A stretch of DNA of 52,984 nucleotides from Branchiostoma floridae (taxonomy: Eukaryota; Chordata; Leptocardii; Amphioxiformes; Branchiostomatidae), in contig NC_049997.1 of NCBI RefSeq assembly GCF_000003815.2, positions 996,005 through 1,048,988 on the forward strand. Direction: 5' to 3'. How positions within the stretch are numbered: the stretch's first letter is position 1; each line of letters opens with the position of its first letter. The notes below the pieces were generated by a model that worked only from the letters and a program-made list of their open reading frames with translations, searched no databases and was not told the origin of the DNA. A program made the position numbers and the translations under genes. Shown piece by piece: positions 20,501-31,100 of this stretch.

Positions 20501-23500
20501 AAATTTCCGATGGCTATCCAGTCCATCTTGCTCACGGATTGACCTAGTTCTCGCAAGAGTTGCGAGAACTAGGTCAAGACTTGCGTGGATCTTCTGCCCC
20601 CCACCCCGCCTCCTTCCGGAGAAAGGGTAAGTAGGACTTCCAGCCATCATTGCGTAATATGTAAATGTGTGACTAGAAGACGAAAAAGTACACAAAAAGT
20701 AAGAAAATTCGTTCTTCATCTCTGAAATTCGGGACGCAAGCTTGACGCAAGTGCAATTAGAGTGCACCTTTATTGCAAAGATCGTCATCTTTGTGTTCAG
20801 TACTGTTCATGATGGCTATTCCGCACCTCCTGTACTAACCGCCTGCTGCAGCTGAACTGGGAGTGAAGATTCACCCATCGGGTTCATGAAGATTGTTGTT
20901 TCTTGTTACATATTTGTGTTTAGTATCGTTCCTGATGGGCATCCCGGACCTCCTGCACTACCGTCTGCTGCAGCTGAACTGGGAGTGAAGATTCACCCAT
21001 CGGGTTCATGAAGATTGTTGTATCTTGTTACTAATTTGTTTAGCATCGTTCCTGATGGGCATCCCGGACCTCCTACACTACCGCCTGCTGCAGCTGAACT
21101 GGGAGTGAAGATTCACCCATCGGATTCATGAAGATTGTTGTTTCTTGTTACTTATTTGTGTTTAGTATCGTTCCTGATGAGCATCCCGGACATCCTGCAC
21201 TATTGCCTGCTGCAGCTGAACTGGGAGTGAAGATTCACCCATCAGGTTCATGAAGATTGTTGTTTCTTGTTACATATTTGTGTTTAGTATCGTTCCTGAT
21301 GGGCATCCCGGACCTCCTGCACTACCGTCTGCTGCAGCTGAACTGGGAGCCGTACGGCTGGCAGACCATCTGCCGCCCCGTCTGGCCGTCCAAGGACTAC
21401 GAGAGAGGCTACATGATCTACAACGTCCTGTCCACCTACTTCATCCCCTTTGTTATCTGCCTCATCACCTGCGTGCCTATTATCTACCGACTCTGGCACC
21501 GCTTTGATAACGTCACCGTCCCCCCGGGTAATGTGGAGAAGGTGCGCTTCCTTTTCGAACGTTTTCCTCTGATTTTGTAAACATCTTTATTCATTAAAAA
21601 AACAAGCTTACAACATAAAACATCTCAGACTAACAGTACATAAAAAAGTATTACATACGTGACAGAACAAGTTTTCCCAGTTTTTGGCTGTATTGTTTAA
21701 CAACGGAGCAGCTTCAGCTTGGAAGCTTACGTACATTTTCTTTTACGGTCAGCACACCAGTTTTTAAATATAACACTTTTTGCTATTGTTAACAACAGGT
21801 TGATCATTGATGTACGGTCATCGATCTTGGAAGAGTGATTTGCTTTGTATCCTAATACAATTTCTTTCAAACTTATTTTTACATCACATTTAAAGCACAT
21901 ATATATCAGTTCACAGAACGTCATACGAAAATCTCTCAATCCCTTGCACTTTAGGGATCGATTGAGCTCATAATCTTCTACATAATGACATTCATGACAT
22001 GTTCATATTCCTCTGATGCTGACATTTTTTATGAGAAATGAGAGTAATGAGAAGGGTACTTCGGGTGAAAAGGACAATATTATGCATCTGTTGTAAAGTA
22101 CAATTATATAAGAGCAAAATTATGAATAACCACAACAAGCAATTAGCATTGCCAGCGAATCATTTCCTGTATTTTCATGCAATTCAACTTTCCACACAAG
22201 ATCCAAAACTGCAAGCCAACATTGAATGATGCTAAAANNNNNNNNNNNNNNNNNNNNNNNNNNNNNNNNNNNNNNNNNNNNNNNNNNNNNNNNNNNNNNN
22301 NNNNNNNNNNNNNNNNNNNNNNNNNNNNNNNNNNNNNTACAGCAAGGTAAGTGAGCTGCATCGATAAACTCGACAGTTATTTCCGAAAACAGTTTCATCA
22401 GGTTGGTAGAATATGTAGGGTATAGGAGATTTTTTTTCACAACCAGTAGGTACTTACATAGCTGACGTTTCGATGTCTCTCAGACACCTTCCTTACAGCT
22501 TCTAACTGGAGTTCTGCTTCTCGCCGCAATATGTAGCCGATGTAGGTGGCGCGTTTTGCGATAAAGAAAACAATCACCTACATCAATCACCTACATCGGC
22601 TACATATAGCAGCGAGAAGCAGAACTCCAGTTAGAAGCTCTGACGAAGGTGTCTGGGAGACATCGAAACGTAAGCCATGTAAGTACCTGCTGGTTGTTTA
22701 AAAATATTTTCCTGCATCGAAAGTAATTTCCGTGAAATGGAGGAATTGTAATTAACTGCTCGTCCCTCGTCGGGATTCGTCCCAAGATTCGGCATTTGAC
22801 ATTTAATTGCTAAGGCCACCTTTCAACTAGACGGCGATCGCGATACGCTCTCATTGCTACCTAAATAGGATATGTTTTCGTCTTGGGTATATCATACAGT
22901 TTGTAAAAGTGTTAACCTTCTAGCCTAAGCTAACACCCTACTGTTCTGTTTTTTATCCAAACACTTAAATTCCACAGCAAGTAAATTCTATGGATGACAT
23001 CAGCGCGCGCATTAATTTTCGCCTGATTTCAGAAGAAAAAAAAAGAATTCTTTTCTTCTGCAGGGATCGTCAACATAACGATTAAGTACCAAAATATGGT
23101 ACAAAATATGTTGTGTTGTAGCCTAATAATTGTACTTGTAGAAGTGATACTTGCGAGGTACCCAGGGCTGTAGTTGTAGAAATGGAACTTATTGGATAGT
23201 TGTAAAAGTGCCTCCAATATGGAAGCTATGAGTGTGGTTACCAACTTTTTTGGTGATGCCAGTCCACCACACTAATGTCACTTTTACCACATCAATACAT
23301 GTCTTGAATACAGGAATGAATGCCTTGTAGGCTCTGATATCATGTTTTGTCCCTTAACCTAATTCTTGTTACAACTTTATGGTGCCTATTTTTGAAAATG
23401 TAGCCATCCTGTGTTTTTTCACCCATCTTGTTTTTTTCTCCCTATCACACTATTTTTGCAGTCTGCAGAGGATGTCATCCATAAAATTTACTTGCTGTGG

Positions 23501-24183
23501 CCTAATACATGTTTTGTGGCCAGCCTCCAGCTCTATCCTGCCACGTCCTACATAACGTAACAAAGCACCGCAGGGGTTACCTCCAGTAGACTTGTTGGGA
23601 ACGGAATATGAGAAAGAAACAAAGAAAATTTAACAATATTATTCTCCTTCCGTGAAGATTAACATCTTTATGGTAGTTATTTTTGGTAACATTAGCATAT
23701 TGCATGTGCATTGAAGGTATTGAAAATATTATCAAGGTCTCACAGACATCCCATCCATTAAATTTCACTGAATCATATATCTTAAGTTGTTCTTTGTGCT
23801 GTGCACTCGTTTTCATAAACGTGGGAACTTCTTGAAAGTAGTAAATTGTTTTTCCTTCTTCTCCCCAGTTTGTTGGAATTTGCCTGAGCTACGCCAACTC
23901 CGCCATGAACCCCTTTGTGTACGCCATAGTGGGTGACAGCTTCCGGGATTGCATCAAGCAGACGTTTTCCAGGAAGAAACACCAGCGCCTTTCTGCGAAG
24001 ACCAGACGAACGCGTCCGAGAAGAATGCCTCTCGTAGATTCCCGGATAGCTTCCCGTAACCTATCAGGGGTGTCACGTACATGCAGTTCATCTACAAAAG
24101 TCCAGCTTTATGCAACCGTGTCAGATGATACTGAAACACAATCGACCAAATTTACTTGTCATGAAGCGGAATCTACGGTGTAA
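17197..24183 (+). CDS. KISS1R-like: Kisspeptin receptor-like GPCR (5 exons, one hidden in a gap)
   Basis: Class A (rhodopsin) GPCR for an amidated neuropeptide, expected at the plasma membrane. Diagnostic segments: GNSLVIYVV in TM1, MRTVTNFYLCNLAVTD in TM2, MVNYMMQVTVQATC in TM3, DRY, a TIC cysteine in ECL2 and NPFVY (NPxxY) in TM7. The TM3 segment and MRTVTNFY are close to vertebrate KISS1R/GPR54; galanin and allatostatin-A receptors are the nearest alternatives. The start codon is set by an in-frame TAG two codons upstream. 367 residues are visible; TM6 and ECL3 are missing because exon 4 lies in the gap at 22238-22337. Confidence 0.88.
17587..18219 (+). other. Receptor intron 1
   Basis: A C-run follows the donor. 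Short repeats of the type aaattgtcttcagcttga occur near 17740-17860. No gene seen. Confidence 0.65.
18220..18355 (+). CDS. KISS1R-like: Receptor exon 2: TM3 end, DRY, TM4 start
   Basis: Acceptor catttag, donor gtgagc; starts phase 0, ends phase 1. It encodes VTVQATCLTLAAVSVDRYCA, IVHPVTSLIFRRKR (ICL2) and VAVAGSVIIWI (TM4). The DRY G-protein contact motif is intact. Confidence 0.93.
18356..20167 (+). other. Receptor intron 2, left part
   Basis: Mostly unique AT-rich sequence. A block near 18757-18820 (tttcacccaggtg, ggcttcggttgggga) resembles the 3' part of the SINE at 46473-46750 and may be a SINE fragment. No gene seen. Confidence 0.5.
20168..20400. repeat. F2 element copy
   Basis: The left end has ctttccactagatgacgatc and gcgctacgctctcactgcga; a possible right end cagatcgcagagagagctc lies near 20363. 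Related to 949-1145 and 22812-22875. Confidence 0.5.
20405..20600. repeat. F1 foldback copy with a perfect 16-bp palindrome
   Basis: Shares aagagattcattagtcacgt and gatggctatccagtccatct with other F1 copies. At 20541-20575, gacctagttctcgcaa and ttgcgagaactaggtc form exact 16-base arms around a 3-base loop. Confidence 0.65.
20655..20770. repeat. F4 element fragment
   Basis: The interior (gactagaagacgaaaaagta, cattgcgtaatatgtaaatg) matches, in reverse orientation, the inside of the element at 16548-16775. The end is degenerate (acgcaagcttgacgcaagtg). Confidence 0.5.
20800..21345 (+). repeat. Tandem array of exon 3 5' ends (four decoys plus the real one)
   Basis: Period 120-122 bp; ctgctgcagctgaactggga starts at 20843, 20965, 21085, 21207 and, in the real exon, 21329. 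Each decoy repeats the intron end (tttgtgtttag type), the start of exon 3 and then diverges at gggag-tga, giving a stop right after NWE. Decoy acceptor AGs end at about 20800 (diverged), 20923, 21043 and 21165; the real one ends at 21287. Confidence 0.92.
21288..21541 (+). CDS. KISS1R-like: Receptor exon 3: TM4 end, ECL2, TM5
   Basis: Acceptor tgtttag, donor gtgcgc; starts phase 1, ends phase 0. It encodes SFLMGIPDLLHYRLLQ, the ECL2 cysteine in GWQTICRPVWP, and TM5 YNVLSTYFIPFVICLITC-VPIIY, then ICL3 up to NVEK. An earlier donor, ggtaat at 21528, would shorten ICL3 by a few residues and cannot be excluded. Confidence 0.9.
21542..22237 (+). other. Receptor intron 3
   Basis: AT-rich, no repeat recognised. 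I searched it for a TM6-type peptide (hydrophobic stretch with CWxP) and found none. Confidence 0.6.
22238..22337. other. Assembly gap, 100 N, hiding receptor exon 4
   Basis: Exactly 100 N, the usual placeholder for a gap of unknown length. It sits where the TM6/ECL3 exon is expected. Confidence 0.95.
22338..22346 (+). CDS. KISS1R-like: Receptor exon 4, last nine bases
   Basis: tacagcaag followed by a strong donor gtaagt. Read in phase 0 it gives YSK, which joins to FVGICLSYANSAMNP of exon 5. This lines up with the Lys before TM7 in KISS1R (K-T-W-A-H-C-M-S-Y). The rest of the exon is unsequenced. Confidence 0.65.
22438..22697. mobile_element. Inverted pair of hammerhead-bearing repeat ends (Penelope-like)
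   Basis: Arms of about 110 bases (22438-22553 and 22574-22697) are inverted copies: aaccagtaggtacttacata versus tatgtaagtacctgctggtt type ends, with ttctaactggagttctgctt and aagcagaactccagttagaa inside. Each arm carries most of a hammerhead core. The + arm has CTGACGA (22640-22646), stem II and GAAA (22665-22668); the - arm keeps GAAACGTCAGCT (22460-22471) but has lost CTGACGA. Confidence 0.65.
22698..23868 (+). other. Receptor intron 4, right part
   Basis: An F2 fragment lies at 22812-22875. The rest is unique, AT-rich sequence with no gene seen. Confidence 0.6.
23869..24183 (+). CDS. KISS1R-like: Receptor exon 5: TM7 and C-tail
   Basis: Acceptor ctccccag, phase 0, stop TAA. It encodes FVGICLSYANSAMNPFVYAI (TM7 with NPxxY), helix 8 VGDSFRDCIKQTF, a basic stretch SRKKHQR / KTRRTRPRR and a Ser/Thr-rich tail suited to phosphorylation. 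Confidence 0.92.
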   Translation, partial: FVGICLSYANSAMNPFVYAIVGDSFRDCIKQTFSRKKHQRLSAKTRRTRPRRMPLVDSRIASRNLSGVSRTCSSSTKVQLYATVSDDTETQSTKFTCHEAESTV

Positions 24184-24489
24184 AACCAGTTTAGAAGTGC
24201 TTGCTGAAGGATATAGGTTACAATTATCCAGGTTTTGTGCTAGGTCAAATCAAGCTTCTCACTGGCCTTAATCCCGGTCTCAAGAAGCTTGAAAGCCAAC
24301 ACCCCAACAAAATCAGGAGAATTGGGCACATCCTTAATCTATTGATTTATGCATGTTTACTAAGTGTCAAATTAGTACTAGACTCAGCAATTTCTGTTAC
24401 CATGGTGTTGGAGGTTGTATGACAGGTTTCAGCATGAAAGCTCATCTGTTACTGTATTGTTGGTGTAATCCATATTTCAACTGTCATTC
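24184..24489 (+). other. Probable 3' UTR of the receptor
   Basis: No ORF of note. I see no clear AATAAA, so the end is undefined. Confidence 0.4.
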
Positions 24490-24690
24490 AACACAAAAAA
24501 ATTGCTCACCTCGAACTTTCGGTCGCACATCCGTCGACCTTCGTCAGGAGTGGTGATTCAATTACTCTGAGCACGTGACCAAGGGACACGTGACTCGAGT
24601 AAAGAATCGTAGATGCCTGGTAAGCGGTATCGGCCCCCGTATGAGCTACTATTGGTGACGCTAGGAAAGGGCATAGTTATCACGAATAAT
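24490..24690 (-). mobile_element. Penelope-like pseudo-LTR remnant
   Basis: Contains a minimal type I hammerhead on the - strand and a flanking stretch with mirrored gtcacgtg/cacgtgac blocks (24573-24597). Minimal hammerheads with a two-base-pair stem III are known from Penelope-like retroelements, which is the basis for the call. No reverse transcriptase is present. Confidence 0.55.
24504..24557 (-). ncRNA. Candidate type I hammerhead ribozyme
   Basis: Read on the - strand: core CTGACGA (24547-24541), stem II ggtcg/cgacc (24539-24535 with 24525-24521) closing a 9-base loop, core GAAA (24520-24517), a minimal stem III (A-G with T-T), and C17 at 24513 as the cleavage position. Stem I pairs gag (24512-24510) with ctc (24550-24548), then, past a bulge, gtga with tcac. 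All invariant core bases are present. Activity probably needs a dimer, as in other short-stem-III hammerheads. Confidence 0.65.
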
Positions 24691-24935
24691 AGGTGTATGG
24701 TAGTACACTCTATAAGCTCTCGGCAGAAACAGACTGTGTAACGCAAGATAGTCTTGTCAATAGGGCCTTCACACTGAAACTCACTGAAACTTCATTCTTT
24801 TCTATTGTTGGGAATTCGTTGTGTATTCTAGAAACTCTCACTTCAGTCCAGATATTCACAGGATTCAAAGTGGCTTGCCGTTTTGGTTCTTTACCGAATG
24901 AGATAAGAATATCATTTTCAAATAATGTTGGAATG
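24691..24935. other. Intergenic, upstream of the mucin/EGF/cadherin gene
   Basis: No gene seen. Part of the promoter or 5' UTR of the next gene may lie here or in the gap. The sequence tataagc near 24711 is too isolated to call a TATA box. Confidence 0.4.
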
Positions 24936-25035
24936 NNNNNNNNNNNNNNNNNNNNNNNNNNNNNNNNNNNNNNNNNNNNNNNNNNNNNNNNNNNNNNNNN
25001 NNNNNNNNNNNNNNNNNNNNNNNNNNNNNNNNNNN
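24936..25035. other. Assembly gap, 100 N
   Basis: Ends two bases before the start codon of the next gene, so its 5' UTR is not visible. Confidence 0.95.
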
Positions 25036-25037
25036 TG

Positions 25038-25119
25038 ATGAACATGTGGCGAAGAGAATCCCTGCTAGTGCTGGCGCTCGTTTTTTGGGTCAAAACAGCT
25101 AGCAGTCAAACTACTGAAG
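25038..25119 (+). CDS. Exon 1: signal peptide
   Basis: Begins MNMWRRES, then the hydrophobic core [10 protein letters not shown], and a likely cleavage site near TASS-QTTE. The donor gtgagt leaves phase 1. A second Met is two codons downstream. Because the gap ends two bases upstream, an earlier start cannot be excluded, but the signal-peptide shape fits this one. Confidence 0.78.
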
Positions 25120-28100
25120 GTGAGTTCAAATGTTACGTTAACCTATCAAAATCGAAGTCAAGCCTTAATCCACAACAAATTTTCAATCGAAAAGGATTTT
25201 TTAAAAAATGTCTAGTCTTTAAATGTCCGTTGCTTATCATCACAATTTTGGTTCATTCTACTTATTTCGTTTCGTTAGAACTAAATTTTGAGGGCAAAAG
25301 AAAATATGTTGTAACCACATAGAGTAAAAGATGCAAATATTGTCAGCTCATACCATGTTTGTAACTGGAGTAATTACTTAGTCTAGAAATATAGAAAATC
25401 ACGCCATTTTGTGTTCAATCTAGACATGACAATTTTAAACGGAATTTTCTGGAACAATTTGATGCACACATTTTTTTTTTGCAAACAGAAAATATTTGCC
25501 TATCGGATAGCGCTTATAAGCTCCATGCTGGGATATATAAGTCTTCGAAAAAGGAGTTGAACCCAATAACCCAGGATCTAGAGTTAGCTTTTACTAGTTT
25601 TAGACTAGAGTAGACACACTTGTGATATTGTATTTTACACTGTTTGAATCTTTTATGTTACCTGCAATTAGCCCACTTGCAATAAACTTGTTATAAGTAC
25701 TCTGACATATTTGTACCAGTATTTGCGAGAAAATTCGTACAGAAATTTTCTATACATACAACGATACGTAAATCAAGATATGATATAAATTGTGCTGAGT
25801 GATCATTCGGCATGGGCAACTGTTTATTTACGGTTACCCCTTCTGTTACATTTAGTTGCTCAGTAAATAGCGAGGAGTAACCCTTTGCACGTATAGATTA
25901 TTTGAAAGACATAGCGACATGGTGCCTAAATACACTATGCAAAAAGCGTACTGACGTCTGTCAACACACTATAAAGCTAAGGGCACAACCCACTGTACGT
26001 GCAAATACGTGCTGTGTCTATGTGCCAAAACGTGGGCAATCTTAGGGATCCGTAAGCGGTAAGTACGGCCTCCGTACGAACTCGTAGGGAATCCGACGGA
26101 TTTTGGAGCACACAGAAACGCCGTAGAACTTTGTGTGCCATCGGGCTGAGGATTCGCCCCCGTACGTACCATTACGGGGGACGCGCCTGCCCTGTACAGC
26201 CTGAACGTTTTCAGAAATACGTGGCGAACGTGGCTTCCCCAAAAAAACGAACGGACAACTTGCACGTACGGCGGGTTGTGCCCTTAGCTTAAAAGGCCCA
26301 AAATGCAAGGTCTGTTCTTGTATGGACCCGAGCTATCATAGGTTTTAGACTCTTATCACCTTTATGATCATGCTCATGTGGCTGTAGCACAAACAAATCA
26401 AAGTACGCTGACTAGACAGGCATTTGCAAACAAATGACATCACCGTACGTGCCTGCGACAGGGATACTGCACGCCATTGTGTTATGGCATTCGTCTGTTG
26501 ACTTGGGTTACCTAAATCTTCCACTCGAGCCTGCTGCCCACTGCAGTGGAACGTGTGGATACTGTTACGGTGAAGCTCCCCAAACAAAACCTTTAAGGTG
26601 GACTCTCACAGCACTTGGGGCACCGGTACGGCACTGCGGGGTTTGTTCACTGCGGCACTGTTTTGTTATTTTCGCGATTTTTAATAATTTATATATTGCG
26701 CAATACGTGAAAGAATGAATAGATTCGCTCCTTTGAAAAGTTATAGGTAGTCTCTCATTCTTAAACCGTTGCTCGATCGGAAAGATTGAGGGACCGAAAT
26801 GTAACAAAACACAAACACAAGGCAAAAAATTTCAAAGCAGATTTGTGTATATTTCTTGATAGACGATAGACAATTTTTTTTCAGTTCTAATGGATTGGAA
26901 ATGTTACTATATATGTAGCATTACAGCTGGTAATCCAGAAGACACCTTTGTTTTCCCCCACTTATAACCAATTCACTGGTGAATCGGATAGGTGAGTGGC
27001 TAGGATAGCAGGTGGGAGACCGAGAGGTCAACCGGGCGTTCTGTCCTTGAGAACGAATGTTTACAGTGCCACTCACTCCACTCATGTGTTNNNNNNNNNN
27101 NNNNNNNNNNNNNNNNNNNNNNNNNNNNNNNNNNNNNNNNNNNNNNNNNNNNNNNNNNNNNNNNNNNNNNNNNNNNNNNNNNNNNNNNNNTGGGTACACG
27201 TGTAAAATGGTGGTGAGAAAGAGGCACCTTCCGATACCGTACCCCAATTAATCACAACGCACTACCCTGCTATAGGTCGCTTTGTTCTTTTGGTCCAGGC
27301 AGTCAGTAATTGAATTCACTTGTCAGTAATTGAATTCACAAAACCAGTTTCTTCCAGATCACTTCTGCAGAAAGCTGTAAATGTACGTGAATAAGGGTCT
27401 ATGTGGGTACATAAGTAAAATTGCTATCACATGGACACCAAATGTGCTCGAAGTTTGTCTCTCCTCAAACACAGGACTTCCATTAAACGTCCTTTACGAA
27501 ATATATGTACTCATTACCTCCATGAAAAACGAAGGTATCGTTTGTCATTGTTGTGTCTGTTCTGTCTGTGTGTGCCCCCCCCCCCAAAAAAAAATTCCAC
27601 CGATGCCCCCGGAGAGACCGGTGAAGGAGGCTACATTCTATGTCCTTTTTTTCATTCTGAGTTGAGTGAGGGGTCTGGTGAGAAAATCCATGTAAACGAC
27701 CTTTTCCTATAGAATATGGATTCGAACTCAATACTTTCAGTCAACAACCTTTCTGTACAGTTCTTGTTACACAGCGATGACCTAGAAAGAAAAGTTTGAA
27801 AATGTTTCCGTCGTAAGATACGTAGAACTGTTACGACAACAAATAGTAAATAGCAAGTAATATGACAGAAATATACACCTTTCAAACTATAGGTACCCAG
27901 AATGCTACATCAACTACGTCCTCTGAGAGACACACGGCAACTTTAAACCCGACAGACATTACAACCGTGGACTATACCACTCAAAATGCGAACAACATCA
28001 CTACCCAAGCGGATGAGAATACAACAGCTACTACAGGCGAAGCAACAACAGAGACGTTATACATTACACCTACAGACGTTACAACCCAGATATCGAATAC

Positions 28101-31100
28101 AGATTTCATTACACCAGCGATAGAGATTACAACTACAGAGGTAACAACATTGGCACAAATTACAACTTCAACTACGACAGGAATTAAAACTACAGCAGCT
28201 ATAACCCCATCACCGAGTGCACCTTTAGCTACAACACAGACAACAGGGATCGGAAGTACCGAGGACGCAACTACAGTGGTCACAACCCCATCGGCCAGTA
28301 CATCTTTGGTCACAGCACAGACAACAGGGATCGAAACTACAGAAGAAATAACCACAAAGATCACATCCCCATCAGCCAGCACATCTGTAGTCACAGCACA
28401 GACAACAGGGATCGAAACTACAGTGGTCACAACCCCATCAGCCAATACACATTTAATCACAACACAGACAACAGGGATCGAAACTACCAAGGACACAACT
28501 ACAGTGGTCACAACCCCATCAGCCAGTACATCTGTAATCACAACACAGAAAACAGGGCTCGAAACTACCGAGGACACAACTACAGATGTCACAACCCCAT
28601 CAGCCAGTACATCTGTAGTCACAACACAGGCAACAGCGATCGAAACTACAGTGGTCACAACCCCATCAGCCAATACACATTTAATCACAACACAGACAAC
28701 AGGGCTCGAAACTACCGAGGACACAACTACAGATGTCACAACCCCATCAGCCAGTACATCTGTAGTCACAACACAGGCAACAGCGATAGAAACTACAGAG
28801 GAAACAGCTACAGATGTCACAACCCCATCAACCAGTACATCTGTAGTCACAACACAGACAACAGGGATCGAAACTACAGAAGGCACAATCACAGAGGTCA
28901 CAACACCATCAGCCAGTACATCTGTAGTCACAACACAGACAACAGGGATCGAAACTACCGAGGACACAACTACATATGTCACAACCCCATCAGCCAGTAC
29001 ATCTGTAGTCACAACACAGGCAACAGCGATAGAAACTACAGAGGAAACAGCTACAGATGTCACAACCCAATCAGCCAGTACATCTGTAGTCACAACACAG
29101 ACAACAGGGATCGAAACTACAGAGGACACAACTAAAGTGGTCCCAACCCTTTCACCAAGTGCACCTCTAGCTACAACACAGACAACAGGGATCGAAACTA
29201 CAGAGGACAGTACCACAGAGGTCACAACACCATCACCAAGTGCACCTCTAGCTACAACACAGACAACAGGGATCGAAACTACCAAGGGCACAACTACAGA
29301 TGTCACAACCCCATCCTATCCGTGCTCTTGCCCATCAACTGACCTGTCTTCTATATCACCATACCAAACTTCCGTAATACCGACTACGGCTACCCAGTTA
29401 ACAACGAGCGAAGAAATCACCACCAGCATTGACACTGGTTCTACACAACTGACCAGCGAATGTCCAACACAGACACCCATTCCTATGGACGTTGATGAGT
29501 GTGTGGAGAACAACCACACGTGCCACCGTCATGCCCTATGTGTGGATACCGTCTTTCTGTACGAGTGCGTCTGTCCTCCGGGTTATTCTGGAAACGGCAC
29601 CTACTGCGAAGGTAAGAACATCTTTTTATATTTCAGCCATACATAGTATGGTGAAATATATTATATTCGTAATGTTTCTTTCTTCTTTCTTTCTTTCTTT
29701 CTCCTGTCAAATCTTTAAAGTGATTCATCTCCGCCGTTCCTGGACCGAATGATCTGAAATTTGGCACAAGAGTAGGGTGGGTCAATACCCTTAGGTGTTT
29801 TTCTCATTTTTTTCATATCTGCCTTTAAAATGATTTTATTGAGGTTAAAATGTCATGTTTTGACCAAAACGGTGTATTTTGCCCCACTGTACCCTGGTCT
29901 TACAATGTAATGGCCTAAAATTTGGTGTAGATAGGTATTAGATAGTTGGTAAAATGATCCAAGTAAAATTTTTGGCATTAAACACTTTAAAATGCTTAAT
30001 TTCAGCACTTTTCTGAAGGGAAATTGGTTTTCTTTCGGCCTCCTGCCGTGAACTGCAGTGACCCCACACACCTGCGCAGCCTGGGCTTTCGCCATAGCTA
30101 ATTGAATTTAAAGAGCCAGCCAATCAGCGCCGAGGAAAACGAATGCTAATTAATATCCATAAGCTGGCTTCCAATGCCGTATATACAGACAGAAACACAT
30201 GCATATTACAGCCTTACAGTGGCCATACATGTGTGTGTCACCCTTTGCCCGGTTTGAAATTGTAGTTTGCGAGGATTTGGAGTTCAGACAGGGTCATTTG
30301 AGAGGTAGCGGACGGTACGCATGCATTGAACGTTAGAATACAAGTCTTTGTCGTTGAATTAACCAACATTCCGCATGGTAATATCAATCATTCTTGGCAT
30401 AGTTGACTTTGGTAGGGTTAGTTGAGACAATCGAGTGAATGTTACTTGGCGGAAAACACGGAAAAATTTGCCAGTTTGCATTTTTTTCATATCTGCCTCT
30501 AAAATGATTTTATTGATGTTTAAAGGTTATCTTCTGACCAAAACGGTATATTTTGGCCCACTGTACCTGGTATTACAATGGAATGACCTGAAATTTGGCG
30601 TAGATAGGCATTAGATAGTTGGTAAAATGATCCAAGTAAAATGTTTGGCATAAACTACTTTAAAATGCTTAATTTCAGCACTTTTCTGAGGAGAAATTGG
30701 TTTTCTTTTCGGCCTCCTGCCGTGAACTCCAGTGACCCCTCACACCTGCGCAGTCTGGGCTTAAACAAGAGATAATTGAATTTAAAGAGCCAGCCAATCA
30801 GCGCCAAGGAAGACGAATGCTAATTAATATCCATAAGCTGGCTTCCAATGCCGTATATACAGACAGAAACACATGCATATTACAGCCTTACAGTGGTCAT
30901 ACATGTGTGTGTCACCCTTTGCCCGGTTTAAAATTGTAGTTTGCGAGGATTTAGAGTTCAGACAGGGTCATTTGAGAGGTAGCGGACGGTACGCATGCAT
31001 TGAACGTTAGAATACAAGTCTTTGTCGTTGAATTAATCAACATTCCGCATGGCGATATCAATCATTTTCGGCAGAGTTAACTTTGGTAGGGTTAGTTGAG

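Larger units (their letters stand above)
25120..27892 (+). other. Intron 1 of the giant gene
   Basis: Holds an F3 MITE (25973-26292), an F4-related fragment (26590-26720), a 100-N gap (27091-27190) and a C-run/A-run near 27577-27594. Small ORFs in it do not resemble proteins. A further exon inside the gap cannot be excluded, but exon 1 and exon 2 join in phase. Confidence 0.6.

Noticed and set aside
24693-25322. 209-codon frame running through the N gap
   Set aside because: It crosses unknown bases. Only the part from 25038, with signal-peptide character and a splice donor, is credible.
27981-29306. 441-codon open frame on the - strand
   Set aside because: It lies opposite the mucin repeats. 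A repeat period that is a multiple of three keeps the opposite frame open. The product is a monotonous Val-rich string without domains, and the + strand has splice sites and an EGF module.
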